Assembly (NCBI GenBank): GCA_016235345.1
Contig: JACRLG010000002.1
Span: 317,893 to 381,892, forward strand
Source: Deltaproteobacteria bacterium
Lineage (GTDB): Bacteria > Desulfobacterota > Desulfobacteria > Desulfobacterales > Desulfatibacillaceae
Length of the DNA: 64,000 nucleotides
Reading direction: 5' to 3'
The translations under genes and the position numbers were made by a program. Numbering within the stretch: position 1 is the first letter of the stretch; each line of letters begins with the position of its first letter. Of this stretch, positions 1 to 8,987 are shown one piece after another. A model generated the notes under the pieces. It saw nothing but the letters and a program-made list of their open reading frames with translations, had not been told where the DNA came from and made no database searches.

Positions 1-1508
1 TCCGGGGATTTCCAGCAATTGGGGGTGCAGCCCGCCTTTACGCACAGATGGATCAGGAAGGATTCCGCGTTCACTATCTGGTCCCACACCTGGGGAAGGA
101 AGGTGGCCCTTCTGTGCCCGGATGTGAGGATCACGCCGTGGACGCCCGGCTTGAGCTTTTTCAGAAGGTCTTCGGGCGAGGAGAATTCGAGGGGCTTGGG
201 AACCGAAAGCACCGAGACCTCTATGCTTATCTCGGAGAGCTCCGCCGCAGTGAGGGACGGGAAGCGCGGGTCATGAAAGGCCGCGTTTATTGCGTTTTGC
301 TCCACGCAGTCGGAAAGGGCCACAACGGGCTCGATGGTTCCTATGCAGCCCCTTAGCTGGCCACCCTTATGGAGGGTAACGAAGCAGCCGCGTTTCTGTT
401 TCAGCACGGCGGACGGATTTTCCGGGCGCTTGACCCGCCCGTCCCTTATCAGGTGCGAGGTGATTGCGGTGCGGGCCAGGGCCAGGAGGGCCGAACGGTC
501 TTCTTGGGAAACGCTGGATTCCATGCCTTCTCTCTCCTCCGTTCCATCCGTATAAAACGCTATGGCGGCGTAGCCCACCACCCGGTCCATTCTTCCGGTG
601 GTGTCGCCGGAATTCCTGAGATCAATGAGCCTGCCCTTCCAGCCCCTGATGCGGGCGATTTCCATGACCGTGAGCACGGCCAGCCTTCCGCAGGCCGAAA
701 ACTCGCCCACTCCGTCCGGGTCGAGGCCTTCAATGGAGGCGGCGCAGGCGGCGTCGAGTCCTTTTGCCCGGTCGTATGGCAGGTAATGGGAAAGGTCGGT
801 GGACGCCACCAGAAGGGTGTCTTCCGTGACAAAGGGAAGAAGCGCCCTTGCCAGCACCTTTGGGTCCACCTCGCCCAGGATGAGGGGTATGACGGAAAAA
901 TCCCCACCCAGCACCGTCTGGAGAAAGGGAAGCTGGACCTCCAGGGAATGTTCCGGCCTTTCGGCCTCCTGGTTGGTGATGAAGCCGGGCAGGGCCTTCA
1001 AGGCCCTTGCGACTGGCGAAACCGGGATGTCGCCCAAAGGGGTGCGAAGGGCGTCCCGGTCGCTTATGGAAACCCCGTAGTAGCGTGCGTAATGGCTGGC
1101 CGCAAGGATCATCACCTGCGGGTATTTTTCCGAAAGCGCGGCATAGGCCGACCCGGCCACGGGCCCGGAATAGACGTGGCCCGCGTGGGGAGCCACCAGG
1201 GCGCGTATCCGGCCCGGAACCTTCCTTCGCACGGCACTGCCCAGAAAGTTCTCTATGGCCTCTTTGAGCTTTTCGGGATCCTGAGGATAATAGGAACCCG
1301 CCACGGCGGGCAGCCTTACCGTGGGGGCCTTTTTTTCCGGCCCGGCCTTCCGGGCCGGAAGGTCTTCGCCCCCGAAACCCGGCTGGCTAAAGGCGGCGGT
1401 CGCCCAAAAGGCAAGAAGGAGCCCCAAAACAAAGGCCAGGGCCCTTTCCCGCCACGGGCGGGCCGGATCCGGCCGGGGTCTCAAGCCCCGGCGAAATCCC
1501 CAGATCAT
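1..1508 (-). CDS. Memo-AMMECR1 fusion protein (3' end outside window)
   Basis: I translated this from the reverse complement; the frame stays open to the left window edge, so the C-terminus is missing. After an N-terminal hydrophobic segment (about residues 25-45, possible signal or anchor) comes a Memo-like domain (about 63-320) with APHAGYVYSG, SHYARYYG and LVASTDLSHY, which carry the histidines of the Memo metal site. An AMMECR1 domain follows, with RGCIGT and FHDPRFP. In many bacteria and archaea these two domains, fused or separate, occur beside a radical SAM protein (AmmeMemoRadiSam system); the partner could lie just left of the window. The start ATG overlaps the stop of the upstream gene as ATGA, implying translational coupling. 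The exact biochemical role of the family is unsettled. Confidence 0.88.
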   Translation of the reverse strand, partial: MIWGFRRGLRPRPDPARPWRERALAFVLGLLLAFWATAAFSQPGFGGEDLPARKAGPEKKAPTVRLPAVAGSYYPQDPEKLKEAIENFLGSAVRRKVPGRIRALVAPHAGHVYSGPVAGSAYAALSEKYPQVMILAASHYARYYGVSISDRDALRTPLGDIPVSPVARALKALPGFITNQEAERPEHSLEVQLPFLQTVLGGDFSVIPLILGEVDPKVLARALLPFVTEDTLLVASTDLSHYLPYDRAKGLDAACAASIEGLDPDGVGEFSACGRLAVLTVMEIARIRGWKGRLIDLRNSGDTTGRMDRVVGYAAIAFYTDGTEEREGMESSVSQEDRSALLALARTAITSHLIRDGRVKRPENPSAVLKQKRGCFVTLHKGGQLRGCIGTIEPVVALSDCVEQNAINAAFHDPRFPSLTAAELSEISIEVSVLSVPKPLEFSSPEDLLKKLKPGVHGVILTSGHRRATFLPQVWDQIVNAESFLIHLCVKAGCTPNCWKSP

Positions 1509-1777
1509 CCGAAAATGGCCTTTACGGCCTTAATGATATCCTGAGCGTACATGAAGTAAGTAACCATGATGATAAAGGCGACAACGAAGCTGGCGTAGGT
1601 CTTCCACACTCCCGGAACCTTGGCCACTCCGTCCTTGTTGGGATCGCCCACCTTGCGCTTGCAGGAGTGGCACTGCTTCTCCGAAAGGGCCAGGACGGTG
1701 GAGCAGAACGGGCAACGCTTGGTCATTATGGGAACCACCTTGATCCTGGTGTGTTCCTGGGTTGGGTCTTTTTTCAT
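1505..1777 (-). CDS. small zinc-ribbon membrane protein
   Basis: This 90-residue protein has an N-terminal CPFC...CHSC zinc ribbon (about residues 22-39) and one membrane helix near residues 62-80. The start is supported by an AAGGAGG box six bases upstream; an internal ATG at residue 18 is a less likely start. Its stop overlaps the start of the Memo-AMMECR1 gene by four bases, so the two form a unit. Function unknown; a membrane-attached metal-binding accessory is only a guess. Confidence 0.75.
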   Translation of the reverse strand: MKKDPTQEHTRIKVVPIMTKRCPFCSTVLALSEKQCHSCKRKVGDPNKDGVAKVPGVWKTYASFVVAFIIMVTYFMYAQDIIKAVKAIFG

Positions 1778-1870
1778 GGCCGCCTCCTTGAAGGGTGACC
1801 TTTAAAGGGTCTCCCGCTCTGTGTCTTTTCCTGTCTTAACCGCCCCTGGCCTCTCTTCCCGGAAACCCCG

Positions 1871-3784
1871 TCAGGCCTCCGGGGCGGGCGCATCCGGCTT
1901 GGGTTCGAATTCGGGCGCGTACTCCACCACCGCCTTGGCCTTTAAGCCCTTGGTGTAGGCTTCCAGTATCCGCGCCTGCTTCTGCCTGATAAGGGTGGTG
2001 ACAAGCTCGTCCCTTTTCGCGGCAAGCCCTTTTGGATCCGGCAGTTCCTCTTTCTTGAGCGCGAAGACCATGAAGCCGACCTTGCCCGGAACCGGTTTTG
2101 AAGAAAAGGGCGCGGCCTTTGAAAGCATGAAGACCTCGCGTGTGACGCCCTCGTCCGGCGCCATGCCCGGAATGGACTGACCGCGCGAGAAAGGCTCCGA
2201 AGACTTCACGCCAAGGCCGTAAAGGGGCGCAAGCTCCGCGAAGCTCTTGCCGGAAGCCGTCGCCGCTATGAACTTCACAGCCGCCTGCCGGGCCATATCC
2301 CCTGCCTTTTTTTTGGCCAGATCGGCCATTACGCGATCCTTGACGGCCTCGAAAGCCGGTATGGCGCTTTTTTTCTTGTCAAGGACCTGGATCACGTAAT
2401 ATGCGCCCGGAACCTGGATGGTCTCTGAAAAATCGCCCTTTTCCAGTTCAAAGGCGGCGTCCGCGAAGGCCGCGCCGTTGGGCATCCCGGCAGGCCCCTG
2501 TTTCGTGAAATAATCGGTGGTGATGACGGTCATGCCGAGTTTTTTGGCGGCCTCCTCCAGGCTGTCAACGCCAAGGGTGGCGCTCTCGGCCTTCTGGGCC
2601 TCCTGGAAGGCCAGCTCGTCGGCGTCTTCCATGGCAAGCCTCGCCCTTATCTGGCCGGAGGCCTCCTCAAGGCTCATCTTGTGGCCCTCTTTGACCTGTT
2701 CCAGCTTTATGATGTGCCAGCCGAACTCGGTCTTCACCGGCCCGCTGATCTCGCCGGGCTTCATGGAAAAGGCCTTGTCCGCAAAGGCCTTGGTCATGGT
2801 CTTCTGATCGAAGAAGCCGAGATCGCCGCCCCTTTCCTTGGACGGGCAGTCCGAATTGGCCTTGGCCAGCTCCGCGAAATCCTCGCCTGACCGAACGCGC
2901 TTTTCAAGTTCCAGGGCCTTCAGGCGCGCGGCCTCGTCAACCTCCTTTGCGGCGTTGGGATCGGTCTTGATGAGGATGTGCCTTGCCGACACCTGCTTGG
3001 GGGCGTCGAACTCGGATGCCTTTTCCTCGTAATAGGCTGCTATGTCGTCTGCGGGCACGTCCACCCTGCCCGCAAAGGCTCCGGGCTGAAAGGCCAGCAC
3101 GGCGGCCTTCATGACGGGCTCGGTGCGGTAATCGTCCTCGTGGTCCTCGAAATACTTCCTGGCCTCCTTTTCGGAGGATGCGGCGGGGGTGTAATGGGAG
3201 GGCTCGAAGGCCACCCAGTCCACCGCTATCCGGCGTCCGTCCGAATTATAGCGGGCCAGTATCTCGCTTTCGCTCACGGTGGCCGCCGAGGATGCGAAAT
3301 CCTGGAGCTTCTGCCGCAAAAGGGTCTCCCTTATGTTTTCCTCGAACTGGCCCCGTCCGTAGCCCATGTTGCGCAGAATTTCCTTGTAGCGCTCCTCGGA
3401 AAACCCGCCCGTGGCCGAGAACCAGGGAAGCCCGCTTATTTCCTTCCTCAGCTCGTCGTCCGTAACCGAAAAGCCGAGCCTTGTGGCCGCCTGGGTCCAG
3501 AGCCTGGCTTCCACGAGCTGGTCCACGGTCTTGGTCTCAAGATCGAGCTGCTTTTCCAGCTCGTTGAACTTGTCCTTGAACTGGTTCTGGTAATAGTTGC
3601 GCAGGTTTTTCAGGCCCTGTTCAAACTGGGCCGTGGTGATTCTCTCGCCGTTCACCGTGGCGACAAAATCCTTATCGTCCTGCGCGAAATTGCCCATGCC
3701 CCAGAAAACGAAAACCAGAACGATGGAACCCAGAATTATCTTGATGGCCCACGATGTGGCGTGCTTGCGCATGAAGCTAAGCAT
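1871..3784 (-). CDS. PpiD/SurA-type peptidyl-prolyl isomerase, membrane-anchored
   Basis: The protein is 637 residues. One N-terminal transmembrane helix (about 15-33) is followed by a SurA/PpiD N-terminal chaperone region beginning VNGERITTAQFEQGL. A parvulin (PpiC) rotamase domain around residues 262-365 contains SARHILIKT, GGDLGFF and TEFGWHIIKLE. A second degenerate parvulin-like part and a Pro/Ala-rich tail complete it. Length and layout match PpiD, which assists folding of exported proteins at the periplasmic face of the inner membrane. An ATG at residue 5 is an alternative start. It lies 57 bases upstream of nothing but the 3' side of the aconitase gene, and is transcribed in the same direction. 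Confidence 0.9.
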   Translation of the reverse strand: MLSFMRKHATSWAIKIILGSIVLVFVFWGMGNFAQDDKDFVATVNGERITTAQFEQGLKNLRNYYQNQFKDKFNELEKQLDLETKTVDQLVEARLWTQAATRLGFSVTDDELRKEISGLPWFSATGGFSEERYKEILRNMGYGRGQFEENIRETLLRQKLQDFASSAATVSESEILARYNSDGRRIAVDWVAFEPSHYTPAASSEKEARKYFEDHEDDYRTEPVMKAAVLAFQPGAFAGRVDVPADDIAAYYEEKASEFDAPKQVSARHILIKTDPNAAKEVDEAARLKALELEKRVRSGEDFAELAKANSDCPSKERGGDLGFFDQKTMTKAFADKAFSMKPGEISGPVKTEFGWHIIKLEQVKEGHKMSLEEASGQIRARLAMEDADELAFQEAQKAESATLGVDSLEEAAKKLGMTVITTDYFTKQGPAGMPNGAAFADAAFELEKGDFSETIQVPGAYYVIQVLDKKKSAIPAFEAVKDRVMADLAKKKAGDMARQAAVKFIAATASGKSFAELAPLYGLGVKSSEPFSRGQSIPGMAPDEGVTREVFMLSKAAPFSSKPVPGKVGFMVFALKKEELPDPKGLAAKRDELVTTLIRQKQARILEAYTKGLKAKAVVEYAPEFEPKPDAPAPEA

Positions 3785-3841
3785 GTCGCCGATCCCTTTC
3801 CGTTGCGGGAAACCCGCCCGTGTAAAAATGTTATTGAGAAA

Positions 3842-5809
3842 TCATGCCAATATCGTTTCGGGCGCTGGGCAGGACAGCCCTTCCGCCCTCTGCCTGTACC
3901 AGTTGAGGCGGCCGCCTGCTGCGGCGGCCTGGCGTTCGTTTTCGTTGAGATCGAGGAGTACCGTGAAATTCCGGTCGCGCGTCTCATTATATACGAGAAG
4001 AAAATTTTTTGAAAGGAGGCCGGCGCGGGCCTCCGGTATGACAAGGCGGTCGCCCTGGCCGATTTTTTCCTTTTCGGAGGGGTCTTCGAAAACCAGGGGC
4101 AGAATGCCGAAATTTATGAGGTTGGCCCTGTGTATTCGGGCGAAGGACATGGCGATTACCGCCCGAATGCCGAGATACAGCGGAGCCAGGGCCGCGTGCT
4201 CCCTGCTGGAGCCCTGGCCGTAGTTTTCGCCCGCCACTATAAAGCCCCCGCCCGCCTCCTTCGCCCTTTTGGCGAAGCCTTGGTCCAGCCTGGAAAAAAC
4301 GTATTCCGAAATGGCCGGAATGTTGGAGCGGAACTGGAGGATGCGGGTTCCGGCTGGCATTATGTCGTCCGTGCTTATGTTGTCCCCGCAGATCATGAGA
4401 ACCTCGCCCGCCAGGCCGTCTTCCACCGCGCGTCCCAGGGGCAGCGGCTTTATGTTCGGCCCGCGCAGAATCTCGACCCCGTCGCACTCGCCCGGCGGGG
4501 AAAGAAGAAGCGCGTCGTCTGAGGCGAATCTTTCCGGCATGGCCACTTTCGGGGCCTCACCCAGAGTGCGCGGGTCGGTGAAAACCCCCGTTATGGCCGA
4601 GGCCGCAGCGGTTTCCGGGCTCACCAGATAAACGCCCGCGTCCGCGGTTCCGCTTCTGCCGGAAAAATTGCGGTTTATGGTGCGAAGGGAGATTCCCCTG
4701 CTTGGCGGGGCTTGGCCGGTTCCTATGCAGGGGCCGCAGGCGCATTCCAGAATCCTCGCCCCGGCTGTAATGAAATGGGCCAGAAGACCGCTTTGAACAA
4801 GGGCCAGGAGCACCCTTCGGGAGCCGGGGGCCACCACGAGGCTGAGATCGGGATGGACCCTTTTGCCCGCAAGCATCAGGGCCGCCGTTGCCAGGTCCTT
4901 GTAGGAGGAGTTGGTGCAGGAGCCTAGCATCACCTGATCCACCTTCATCCCCGAAAGCTCCGAGACCGGGGCCACGTTGTCCGGGGAATGGGGCCGGGCG
5001 GCCAGGGGGACGACCTCATCCAGGGCGAGCGTCATCTCCTCGTCGTAAACCGCGTCCGGGTCTGCGGAAAGGGGCGAAAAATCAGCGCCCCGCCCCTGGC
5101 TTTCCAGGAAGGCCAGCGTGTTTTCATCGCTCGGAAAAATGGACGACGTGGCCCCAAGCTCGGCCCCCATGTTGGTGATGGTGGCCCGTTCGGGAACCGA
5201 AAGGGTTTCCACTCCGGGGCCGCAATACTCGAAGACCCTGCCCACCCCGCCTTTTACGGAAAGGCGGCGCAGAATTTCAAGGATCACGTCCTTGGCCGCC
5301 ACCCAGGGGGAGAGCCTGCCCGTAAGGCGAACCGCCACTATTTTGGGCATGGGCGCGGTGAAGGGCTCCCCGGCCATGGCAAGGGCCACGTCAAGGCCGC
5401 CTGCGCCTATGGCCAGCATCCCCATGCCGCCCGCAGTTGCGGTGTGGCTGTCCGAGCCCAGAAGGGTGAGGCCCGGCTTTGCGAATTCCTCAAGGTGCAC
5501 CTGGTGGCAGATTCCGTTTCCGGGGGCGGAGAACACGGCCCCGAATTTCGCCGCCGCCGTGCGCAGAAAGCGGTGGTCGTCGGCGTTGGCGAAGCCGGTC
5601 TGCAGGGTGTTGTGGTCAACGTAGGATACCGAAAGCGCGGTCTTTACCCTTGGGGTTCCCAGGGCCTCGAACTGGGCGAAGGCCATGGTGCCGGTGGCGT
5701 CCTGGGTCAAGGTCTGGTCTATTGGAATCGCTAAGGGCTGGCCGGGTTCGGGGAGGGTCTCCACCCCGTGCGCGGCGAGAATTTTTGCGAATATGGTTTT
5801 TCCGGGCAT
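3842..5809 (-). CDS. aconitate hydratase (655-residue type)
   Basis: This enzyme isomerises citrate and isocitrate in the TCA cycle. The three 4Fe-4S cysteine ligands are visible: C298 in GSCTNSS, and C358 and C361 in ECACGPCIG. Substrate-binding motifs are [14 protein letters not shown] (about 118-131) and, in the C-terminal swivel domain, [13 protein letters not shown]. The length (655 residues) is well below AcnA/AcnB (about 850-900) and fits the shorter aconitase class known from Aquifex-like and deltaproteobacterial genomes. The ribosome-binding site is weak (GGATGGAACA before ATG). The adjacent PpiD gene is on the same strand 57 bases downstream, with no functional link apparent. Confidence 0.93.
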   Translation of the reverse strand: MPGKTIFAKILAAHGVETLPEPGQPLAIPIDQTLTQDATGTMAFAQFEALGTPRVKTALSVSYVDHNTLQTGFANADDHRFLRTAAAKFGAVFSAPGNGICHQVHLEEFAKPGLTLLGSDSHTATAGGMGMLAIGAGGLDVALAMAGEPFTAPMPKIVAVRLTGRLSPWVAAKDVILEILRRLSVKGGVGRVFEYCGPGVETLSVPERATITNMGAELGATSSIFPSDENTLAFLESQGRGADFSPLSADPDAVYDEEMTLALDEVVPLAARPHSPDNVAPVSELSGMKVDQVMLGSCTNSSYKDLATAALMLAGKRVHPDLSLVVAPGSRRVLLALVQSGLLAHFITAGARILECACGPCIGTGQAPPSRGISLRTINRNFSGRSGTADAGVYLVSPETAAASAITGVFTDPRTLGEAPKVAMPERFASDDALLLSPPGECDGVEILRGPNIKPLPLGRAVEDGLAGEVLMICGDNISTDDIMPAGTRILQFRSNIPAISEYVFSRLDQGFAKRAKEAGGGFIVAGENYGQGSSREHAALAPLYLGIRAVIAMSFARIHRANLINFGILPLVFEDPSEKEKIGQGDRLVIPEARAGLLSKNFLLVYNETRDRNFTVLLDLNENERQAAAAGGRLNWYRQRAEGLSCPAPETILA

Positions 5810-5938
5810 TGTTCCATCCGGGTTCTATTTGAACTTCAAGCGCCAAAAAAATTTCCGGTCTGTACGGAAGTCGAGGAAGGCCGGTCAGGCGTCGAAAAAA
5901 AGCTATCCGCAAACAGTTATCAAACAGAGGGGCTTTCG

Positions 5939-6172
5939 TCAATAAATCAGGCGGTCGTTTTGGGCGGAGTTGTCGATTTTCATTCCCACCGAGGTTCCGC
6001 AGCGGGCGCAGAGGTATTCGTACTCCTCGCCCTGGGGAAGCACCAGGAGGAGCCTTTTGCGCACCGGCCCGGCCTGGCGGCAGCGCGGGCAGTAAAGGCT
6101 GGTTGCGTCCAGTTCCTTGAAGGATGATTGATTCTGAGGCCTCTGCCCCTGGGCATTATAGGGATTCATCAA
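5939..6172 (-). CDS. small zinc-ribbon protein
   Basis: The protein is 77 residues, with CPRC (residues 28-31) and CARC (55-58) forming a probable zinc ribbon and no membrane segment. A GGAG box lies about seven bases before the ATG; the second residue is also Met. I do not recognise a function; small rubredoxin-like or zinc-ribbon proteins of this kind are common in deltaproteobacteria. It stands alone between aconitase and an AT-rich island. Confidence 0.7.
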   Translation of the reverse strand: MMNPYNAQGQRPQNQSSFKELDATSLYCPRCRQAGPVRKRLLLVLPQGEEYEYLCARCGTSVGMKIDNSAQNDRLIY

Positions 6173-6326
6173 TATTCTCCGAAAGTTTCAGCCGTTCACA
6201 TTCATGAATCAGAAAATAGGCGGGAAAAGGGCCGGTGTCAATGGGGATGGATACAATTTGCACATGCGTACTCATTTGAATATTTGGCAAGCGGAAAGCT
6301 CACAAGACCAAGCTATCGGATACAGA

Positions 6327-6685
6327 TTATCCTTCCCATTTTACAGATGAGTGATAATGCATACCTTCATCATCAATATATATATTCAGTTCGTTTTTAT
6401 TAACTTTAATTTTGCTTTTATAATTATAAAAGATTAAATTATTATCCCTACATGTTAAAATCATTCCATTATCGAACACTATTATAACGTTACATTGTAA
6501 ATCATTTTTATAATAGTTTAATGCACTGTTATTTATTGAACATTTCATATAAGTACTAATCGTTAAATTATAGCGATTGAAATATAACATTGAATAATCA
6601 TTATTTATATTCAAATACGTATCTCCATTCGTACCAATTATAATTAAAAAATAAAAATTATCAATCTTTTAATTTTATTATTCAC
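6327..6685 (-). pseudogene. frameshifted relative of the neighbouring lipoprotein gene
   Basis: An open stretch of about 95 codons matches the C-terminal two thirds of the 111-residue lipoprotein encoded at 6825-7160: both contain YMKCS.NN, II.F.NGMI and IDDEG.HY. Its own 5' part is out of frame. A GTG at 6685 opens a signal-peptide-like sequence (NNKIKRLIIFIF) that stops at TAA right after a run of six T (minus strand, 6646-6651). One extra T would join it to the downstream frame (LIIIGTNGD...). So this is either a decayed copy, a slippage-prone gene or a sequencing error. The sequence is very AT-rich, unlike its surroundings. Confidence 0.55.
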
Positions 6686-6824
6686 AGTTGGCCTATTCTT
6701 TGTATAGTCAAAACATATATCCACGATATAATACATTTTTCATTTTTTTTCATTAATATTAATTACAGTAAATTTTTATATCATATCATTTTCTGTCTCC
6801 CATCCAAAGTTATTTGGCAATTAA

Positions 6825-7160
6825 TTATTTAAATATTCGTATAAATGCATAATAATGAACACCTTCATCATCGATTGCAATATTCCTATAGTCTTTCTCT
6901 ACCGCAATTCTATTTCCACAAAAAAATACTTTCTTATCTTTAGATGATATTATCATTCCATTTTCAAATTTAATAATAAAATCGCCTCGTAGTTCTGTGT
7001 CAATATAATTATAATAATTATTATTTAATGAACATTTCATATAGCTCCAAACATATAAATTAAAATCAATAAAATACAATTTTGAATATTGTTTTTCCTT
7101 ACATCCAATTACAAAAATGCTAAAAATTAATACTGTAATTAAAAAAAGTTTTTTTGCCAT
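6825..7160 (-). CDS. AT-rich putative lipoprotein
   Basis: This 111-residue protein begins with a lipoprotein signal peptide: MAKK, a hydrophobic core, then FVIGC, with Cys20 as the expected lipid-modified residue. The mature part has conserved YMKCSLNN and IDDEGVHYY motifs shared with the broken copy at 6327-6685. Base composition is far more AT-rich than the flanking genes, suggesting recent transfer. The family is unknown to me. A purine-rich AGAGAGAA precedes the ATG. Confidence 0.65.
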   Translation of the reverse strand: MAKKLFLITVLIFSIFVIGCKEKQYSKLYFIDFNLYVWSYMKCSLNNNYYNYIDTELRGDFIIKFENGMIISSKDKKVFFCGNRIAVEKDYRNIAIDDEGVHYYAFIRIFK

Positions 7161-7268
7161 GTTTTATTCTCTCTGCATATACGAACAATCTTTTGGATTT
7201 TCGACATATCGCTAATTTCATATTGAGCGGCATAGTCGTGTAATATGGCCATCAAACAAACCGCATCA

Positions 7269-8987
7269 TCATCTCTGCTTCCCATCTGTTATCTGCTGCA
7301 ATCTTTCCCTGGCCATTTTGTGGGCGGGGTCGAGGGCCAGCACGGCTTTCAGTTCGCTCTCGGCTTCGGGGATCCGGCTTGCCAGGAAGAGCGTGTTGGC
7401 CAGGTTGTAGCGGATGCGGACGTCCTTCGGGGCGAGCTTCGCGGCCTTGCCGAACCAGACGGCGGCCTCGTCGTAGTCTGCGGCCTGGGCCAGCGCGGCC
7501 CCAAGGTTGTTGTAAATTTCGGGAGTCGCGCCTTCGGGGTTTATTTTCAGGAGGGCCTTTAATTCGTCCGCAGCCCGGTCGAACTCGCCGTTTGCCATGT
7601 AGGTTCCGGCAAGGTTGTTGCGGGCCGCCGCGTATCCGGGCTTCAAGGCCGCAGCCTTCTGAAAGTGCGCCGTGGCCTCGCCGGTTTCGCCCTTTTCAGA
7701 AAGAGCCAGGCCCAGGCGGTTTTCCGCGTAGTAGTTGTCGGTGGTGACCTCCGCCGCGCGCCCGAAAAGGGCCGTTGGGCTTTCCCAGTAGGAAACCTGC
7801 CTCACCGTGGCGGCGGCGAAGAAAACAAGGGCCGAGGCGCAGATCACCGGAACAAGGCGTTTTAGGCCCCGTGAGGCGTCGGGAAGCGAAAACGAGACGG
7901 CGAAAAACACCCCGATCAGAGGGATGTAGGCGAAGCGGTCCGCCATTGCCTGCCCGCCCGCCTGGGCAAGGCCGATGGCCGGAAAAAGGGCGATAAGAAA
8001 CCACAGCCAGCCAGCCAGAACCTGGGGCCTTTTTGCTGAAACCTGAAAAAAGACGAGGGTGGCCGCGAGAAGAAGAAGGGCGCAGGAGGCCGCAGTTATC
8101 ATCGATATTCCGCCCGCAGGATGCGGGTAGAAAACCGCAAGGTCCACCGGCCAGACGAATTTTTTGAGATAAAGGGCGTAGCTTATGAAGGCGTTCTGGA
8201 CCCGGATCGAGAGGGAAAGATCGCTTTTCAGGGCCCCGAAGGCCGCATGGGCGATGACCGTGATAACGCCGATTACAAGGGAGAGCGCGAAAACCGGGGC
8301 TTTTTCAAGCACCAGCCGCCCGGCCCTGCCATCCTGCCTGGAAAAGCGTCCAAGGGGCCAGAAGTCGAGGATCAGAAAAAGCACCGGAAGCACCACCGCC
8401 ACGGGCTTCGACATCATGGCAAGGATTGAGGCGAGAAAAACCAGGGCATATCGGAGGACGCCCGGTTTCCGGACGTAGGAATCGTAGGCCAGAAAGGAGG
8501 CGAAGGAAAAAAACGCGCACAAAAGACCCTTGCGCTCGGAAACCCATGCCACGGATTCGACGTTTAAGGGATGCGCGGCAAAAAGCGCGGCAACCAGAAA
8601 GGAGCGCCAGACGCTGGCCGTGAGCCGGAAGAACACCAGAAACAAGAGAAGGGTGTTCGCCGCGTGGAGCATTACGTTGGTGAAGTGGAATCCGCGCGGG
8701 CCGTCGCCCCACAGCGAAAAATCGGCCATGTAGCAAAGCCAGGTTACGGGTATCCAGTAACCCGCCCGGAACTGGTCAAAGGCGGCCCTGATGTTTTCCC
8801 CATTGAGGCCCGTTGTATGCGGGTTTTCCGTTACGTAGAGCGGATCGTCGAAGCTGATGAAGCCGTTATCGAGCACCGGCCGGTAAAGGGCCAGCACGCA
8901 GAAAACCAGGCAGAGCCCCATTACGGCCTCTCGCCACGTGAGCCGCGCTTCGCGCCCGTTTCGCATTTCCGGTGAATTGGCCATCAT
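7269..8987 (-). CDS. multi-pass membrane protein with C-terminal TPR repeats
   Basis: The protein is 572 residues. The N-terminal two thirds hold about ten hydrophobic segments with an early acidic motif (FISFDDPLYV, about 45-54), HFTNVMLH and AAHPLNVESVAWVSERK, typical of the TMTC-like/PMT-type membrane glycosyltransferase superfamily. The last 150 residues form three to four TPR units (for example AENRLGLALSEKGETGEA). Known relatives transfer sugars from lipid carriers to proteins, but the substrate here cannot be told. Its ATG overlaps the stop of the 751-residue gene by four bases. A related 658-residue protein is encoded at 42429-44405. Confidence 0.8.
   Translation of the reverse strand: MMANSPEMRNGREARLTWREAVMGLCLVFCVLALYRPVLDNGFISFDDPLYVTENPHTTGLNGENIRAAFDQFRAGYWIPVTWLCYMADFSLWGDGPRGFHFTNVMLHAANTLLLFLVFFRLTASVWRSFLVAALFAAHPLNVESVAWVSERKGLLCAFFSFASFLAYDSYVRKPGVLRYALVFLASILAMMSKPVAVVLPVLFLILDFWPLGRFSRQDGRAGRLVLEKAPVFALSLVIGVITVIAHAAFGALKSDLSLSIRVQNAFISYALYLKKFVWPVDLAVFYPHPAGGISMITAASCALLLLAATLVFFQVSAKRPQVLAGWLWFLIALFPAIGLAQAGGQAMADRFAYIPLIGVFFAVSFSLPDASRGLKRLVPVICASALVFFAAATVRQVSYWESPTALFGRAAEVTTDNYYAENRLGLALSEKGETGEATAHFQKAAALKPGYAAARNNLAGTYMANGEFDRAADELKALLKINPEGATPEIYNNLGAALAQAADYDEAAVWFGKAAKLAPKDVRIRYNLANTLFLASRIPEAESELKAVLALDPAHKMARERLQQITDGKQR

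Noticed and set aside
369..1544. Open plus-strand frame of 391 codons
   Set aside because: It is antisense to the Memo-AMMECR1 gene, whose translation shows clear family motifs; the plus-strand product has none.
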